Origin: an uncultured Oscillospiraceae bacterium
Lineage (GTDB): Bacteria; Bacillota; Clostridia; Oscillospirales; Ruminococcaceae
Direction of reading: 5' to 3'
DNA length: 64,000 nt
NCBI GenBank assembly: GCA_949299455.1
Contig: CASGAN010000006.1
Span: forward strand, 1 to 64,000
Under the pieces are notes generated by a model. It saw only the letters and a program-made list of their open reading frames with translations. It did not search any database and had not been told where the DNA came from. This document shows, one piece after another, positions 62,473 to 64,000 of the stretch (within the stretch, counting starts at the first letter, position 1; each line of letters starts with the position of its first letter). A program made the position numbers and the translations under genes.

Positions 62473-63500
62473 TGTTCTGTCAGCGTGTCCGCCAATGCGC
62501 AGAGCAAATCATACACCGCCTGAATATCGTCTTTGTGCGACACGTTGTATGCCGAATGAATGTACTTGCCCGGCACGGAAACTGCCGCCACACGCACACC
62601 GCCGCGTACTGTGTCGATCACATGTGCATTATTGCCGCCTGCGACTCTTGTTTTCGTCTGGCACGGAATGCCGCGCTCTGCCGCAATCGCAAACGCATGG
62701 TCATACAGCGGTTTGTCATAGATCGTGCCGCAGTCCATAAACGACACAACTGCGCCGCCGCCGTAGACGCACACACGCGCGTTGCCTTTTGCGTCCGCAA
62801 CATCGCCGCACGCAGTCGATTCTGCAACGACTGCAATATCCGGCGCCACCGAGTAAGCTGCTGTTTTGCCGCCGTTGCCGCCGACCTCTTCCTGCACGGA
62901 GAACGAGAACCAGGTATCATATTTGAGCGGCTTTTTCATCATGCAGATAAGCGCCGCACAGCCTGCACGGTCGTCGATTGCCTTTGCGGCGATCGAACCG
63001 TCGCCGAACTCAACATAATCGCTTTTAAAATATGCACTGTCACCGAGTGACACGACTGCTTCGGCCTCTTCTTTTGTCATCGCGCCGATGTCGATGTACA
63101 TTTTATCGGTTTCCGGCAGTTTCTCGCGCTCCTCCGGCGAAAGCATATGAATCGCCTTTGCACCGATCACACCGTCAACCGGATGTTCGTCACCCACCAC
63201 AACGGCACGGCCCAGAATCACAGACGGATTGATGCCGCCGACCGTTGAAAACGACAGCAAGCCATCGTCGGTAATTCCTGTGATGATAAAGCCAATCTCA
63301 TCGGTATGTGCGTCAAACAGCACCTTTTTCGGTGCACGGTTTTCGCCTTTTTTCATTGCAATCAGGTTGCCGAGCGCATCAACATACATCTCATCCGCAT
63401 ACGGACGGATTTCTTCTTCAATCATCTTACGCACGCTGTCTTCACGGCCGGAAACGCCGTTTGCCAGACAGAGTTTTTTCAGTAATGCAAAATCAAACAT
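62469..63500 (-). CDS. M42 family aminopeptidase (first copy)
   Basis: A 343-residue cobalt/zinc aminopeptidase (glutamyl-aminopeptidase/cellulase-M type). Metal ligands are HTDEIGF (near residue 66), AIDDRAGCAAL, QEEVGGNGG and the late NNAHVID. M42 enzymes form dodecameric cages that trim peptides. It overlaps the second M42 gene by eight bases. Confidence 0.93.
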   Translation of the reverse strand: MFDFALLKKLCLANGVSGREDSVRKMIEEEIRPYADEMYVDALGNLIAMKKGENRAPKKVLFDAHTDEIGFIITGITDDGLLSFSTVGGINPSVILGRAVVVGDEHPVDGVIGAKAIHMLSPEEREKLPETDKMYIDIGAMTKEEAEAVVSLGDSAYFKSDYVEFGDGSIAAKAIDDRAGCAALICMMKKPLKYDTWFSFSVQEEVGGNGGKTAAYSVAPDIAVVAESTACGDVADAKGNARVCVYGGGAVVSFMDCGTIYDKPLYDHAFAIAAERGIPCQTKTRVAGGNNAHVIDTVRGGVRVAAVSVPGKYIHSAYNVSHKDDIQAVYDLLCALADTLTEQ

Positions 63501-64000
63501 GATCGTTCCCCACCTCTCTTACAAACTGTGCAAGCAATTTTGCCACACTTTCAATGTCCGCAAGGTCCAAGACCTCAACCGGTGTGTGCATATACCGCTC
63601 CGGAATCGACACAACCGCTGTGCGCACACCGCCGCGTGTTGTGAAAATCTCGTCGGCATTGGTACCGGTTCTTCTGCCGCCCATCGCTTCAATCTGATAC
63701 GGGATTTCCTGTTCTTTTGCCATCTTCACAAGCGCATCCGAGCACCGTTTATCGAGCACCGGCGAATATGCGATTGCCGCGCCCTTACCCATCGGCACGC
63801 TCTTGCCGGGTGTGCTGTCCGGTGTTTTTGCGTGGCAGACGTCCACCGCCACAGCGAAATCAGGTGCTAAACGGTATGCGGATGTGGTCGCGCCCTGACC
63901 GCCGGTTTCCTCGCGGGATGTAAACGAAACCGCCACATTGACGCCGCAGTCCTCACCGTTTAAAAGCGAAAGCGCCAAAAGGATTGCCGCAACGCCTGCA
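63493..64000 (-). CDS. M42 family aminopeptidase (second copy, 5' end outside window)
   Basis: The visible 168 codons are the C-terminal half of another M42 peptidase: AGVAAILLALSLLNG, SREETGGQGATTSAY (catalytic Glu pair), VDVCHAKTP, GGRRTGTNADEIFTTRGG and a conserved end. The start lies past base 64000. Two adjacent non-identical M42 genes suggest a hetero-oligomer or split substrate range. Confidence 0.92.
   Translation of the reverse strand, partial: AGVAAILLALSLLNGEDCGVNVAVSFTSREETGGQGATTSAYRLAPDFAVAVDVCHAKTPDSTPGKSVPMGKGAAIAYSPVLDKRCSDALVKMAKEQEIPYQIEAMGGRRTGTNADEIFTTRGGVRTAVVSIPERYMHTPVEVLDLADIESVAKLLAQFVREVGNDHV

Noticed and set aside
1-64000. rRNA, tRNA, tmRNA or riboswitch structures
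   Set aside because: Gaps between genes were read for conserved tRNA arms, tmRNA ends and long structured leaders and none was convincing; a covariance-model scan was not possible here.

Overview
The window is an ordinary-looking chromosomal stretch of a low-to-mid GC Gram-positive anaerobe, most likely a member of the Clostridia (Oscillospirales/Ruminococcaceae type). The signs are an HrcA/CIRCE-controlled hrcA-grpE-dnaK-dnaJ operon, a SigI/RsgI pair, a sortase-type wall anchor (IPDTG), yceD-rpmF, DUF512-der-plsY-gpsA, a DUF5685 protein, a Rex-type operator in front of glycolytic genes, strong GGAGG ribosome binding sites, frequent TTG starts and consensus sigma-A promoters. Species identity cannot be read from the sequence alone. 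No rRNA, tRNA or CRISPR array was found.

Layout. 1-4.3 kb: a large wall-anchored lamin-tail/metallophosphoesterase protein. 4.4-7.4 kb: a MATE exporter followed by the sigI-rsgI envelope-stress pair. 7.5-7.84 kb: a decayed IS200/IS605 transposase. 8-12.9 kb: the class I heat-shock operon under a perfect CIRCE. 13-17.2 kb: a metal permease, tmcAL, ackA and a SUFU-domain protein. 17.2-19 kb: small membrane proteins and a NERD protein. 19-23.3 kb: ftsE-ftsX, a coiled-coil LytM hydrolase and an S41 protease homologue whose nucleophile reads Cys. 23.4-28.6 kb: a CdaR/PucR-type regulator and pgk-tpiA-gpmI with a perfect Rex box at the promoter. 28.6-34.9 kb: trmL-degV, a DUF5685/J-domain pair with many cysteines, a membrane protein, typA and an acetyltransferase.

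35-42.9 kb: an aminotransferase, a tiny conserved protein, MBL hydrolase, SGNH hydrolase, sulfatase, GNAT, MntR-type regulator and patatin. 43-50.8 kb: yceD-rpmF, DUF512-der-plsY-kinase-gpsA, nadE. 50.9-56.7 kb: an orphan solute-binding lipoprotein and a heterodimeric ABC exporter. 56.85-60.43 kb: an XRE repressor/ImmA protease pair facing a sigma-like protein, a small ORF and an intact-looking phage terminase pair (TerS, TerL), with no other phage genes. 60.5-64 kb: a methionine gamma-lyase family enzyme, a GNAT protein and two M42 aminopeptidases, the last cut by the window end.

The strongest leads are the terminase-only island with its palindromic operators, the Rex-controlled glycolysis operon, the Cys-for-Ser S41 protein and the DUF5685/J-domain cysteine-rich pair. 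Several perfect inverted repeats overlap promoters elsewhere and are listed as candidate operators.
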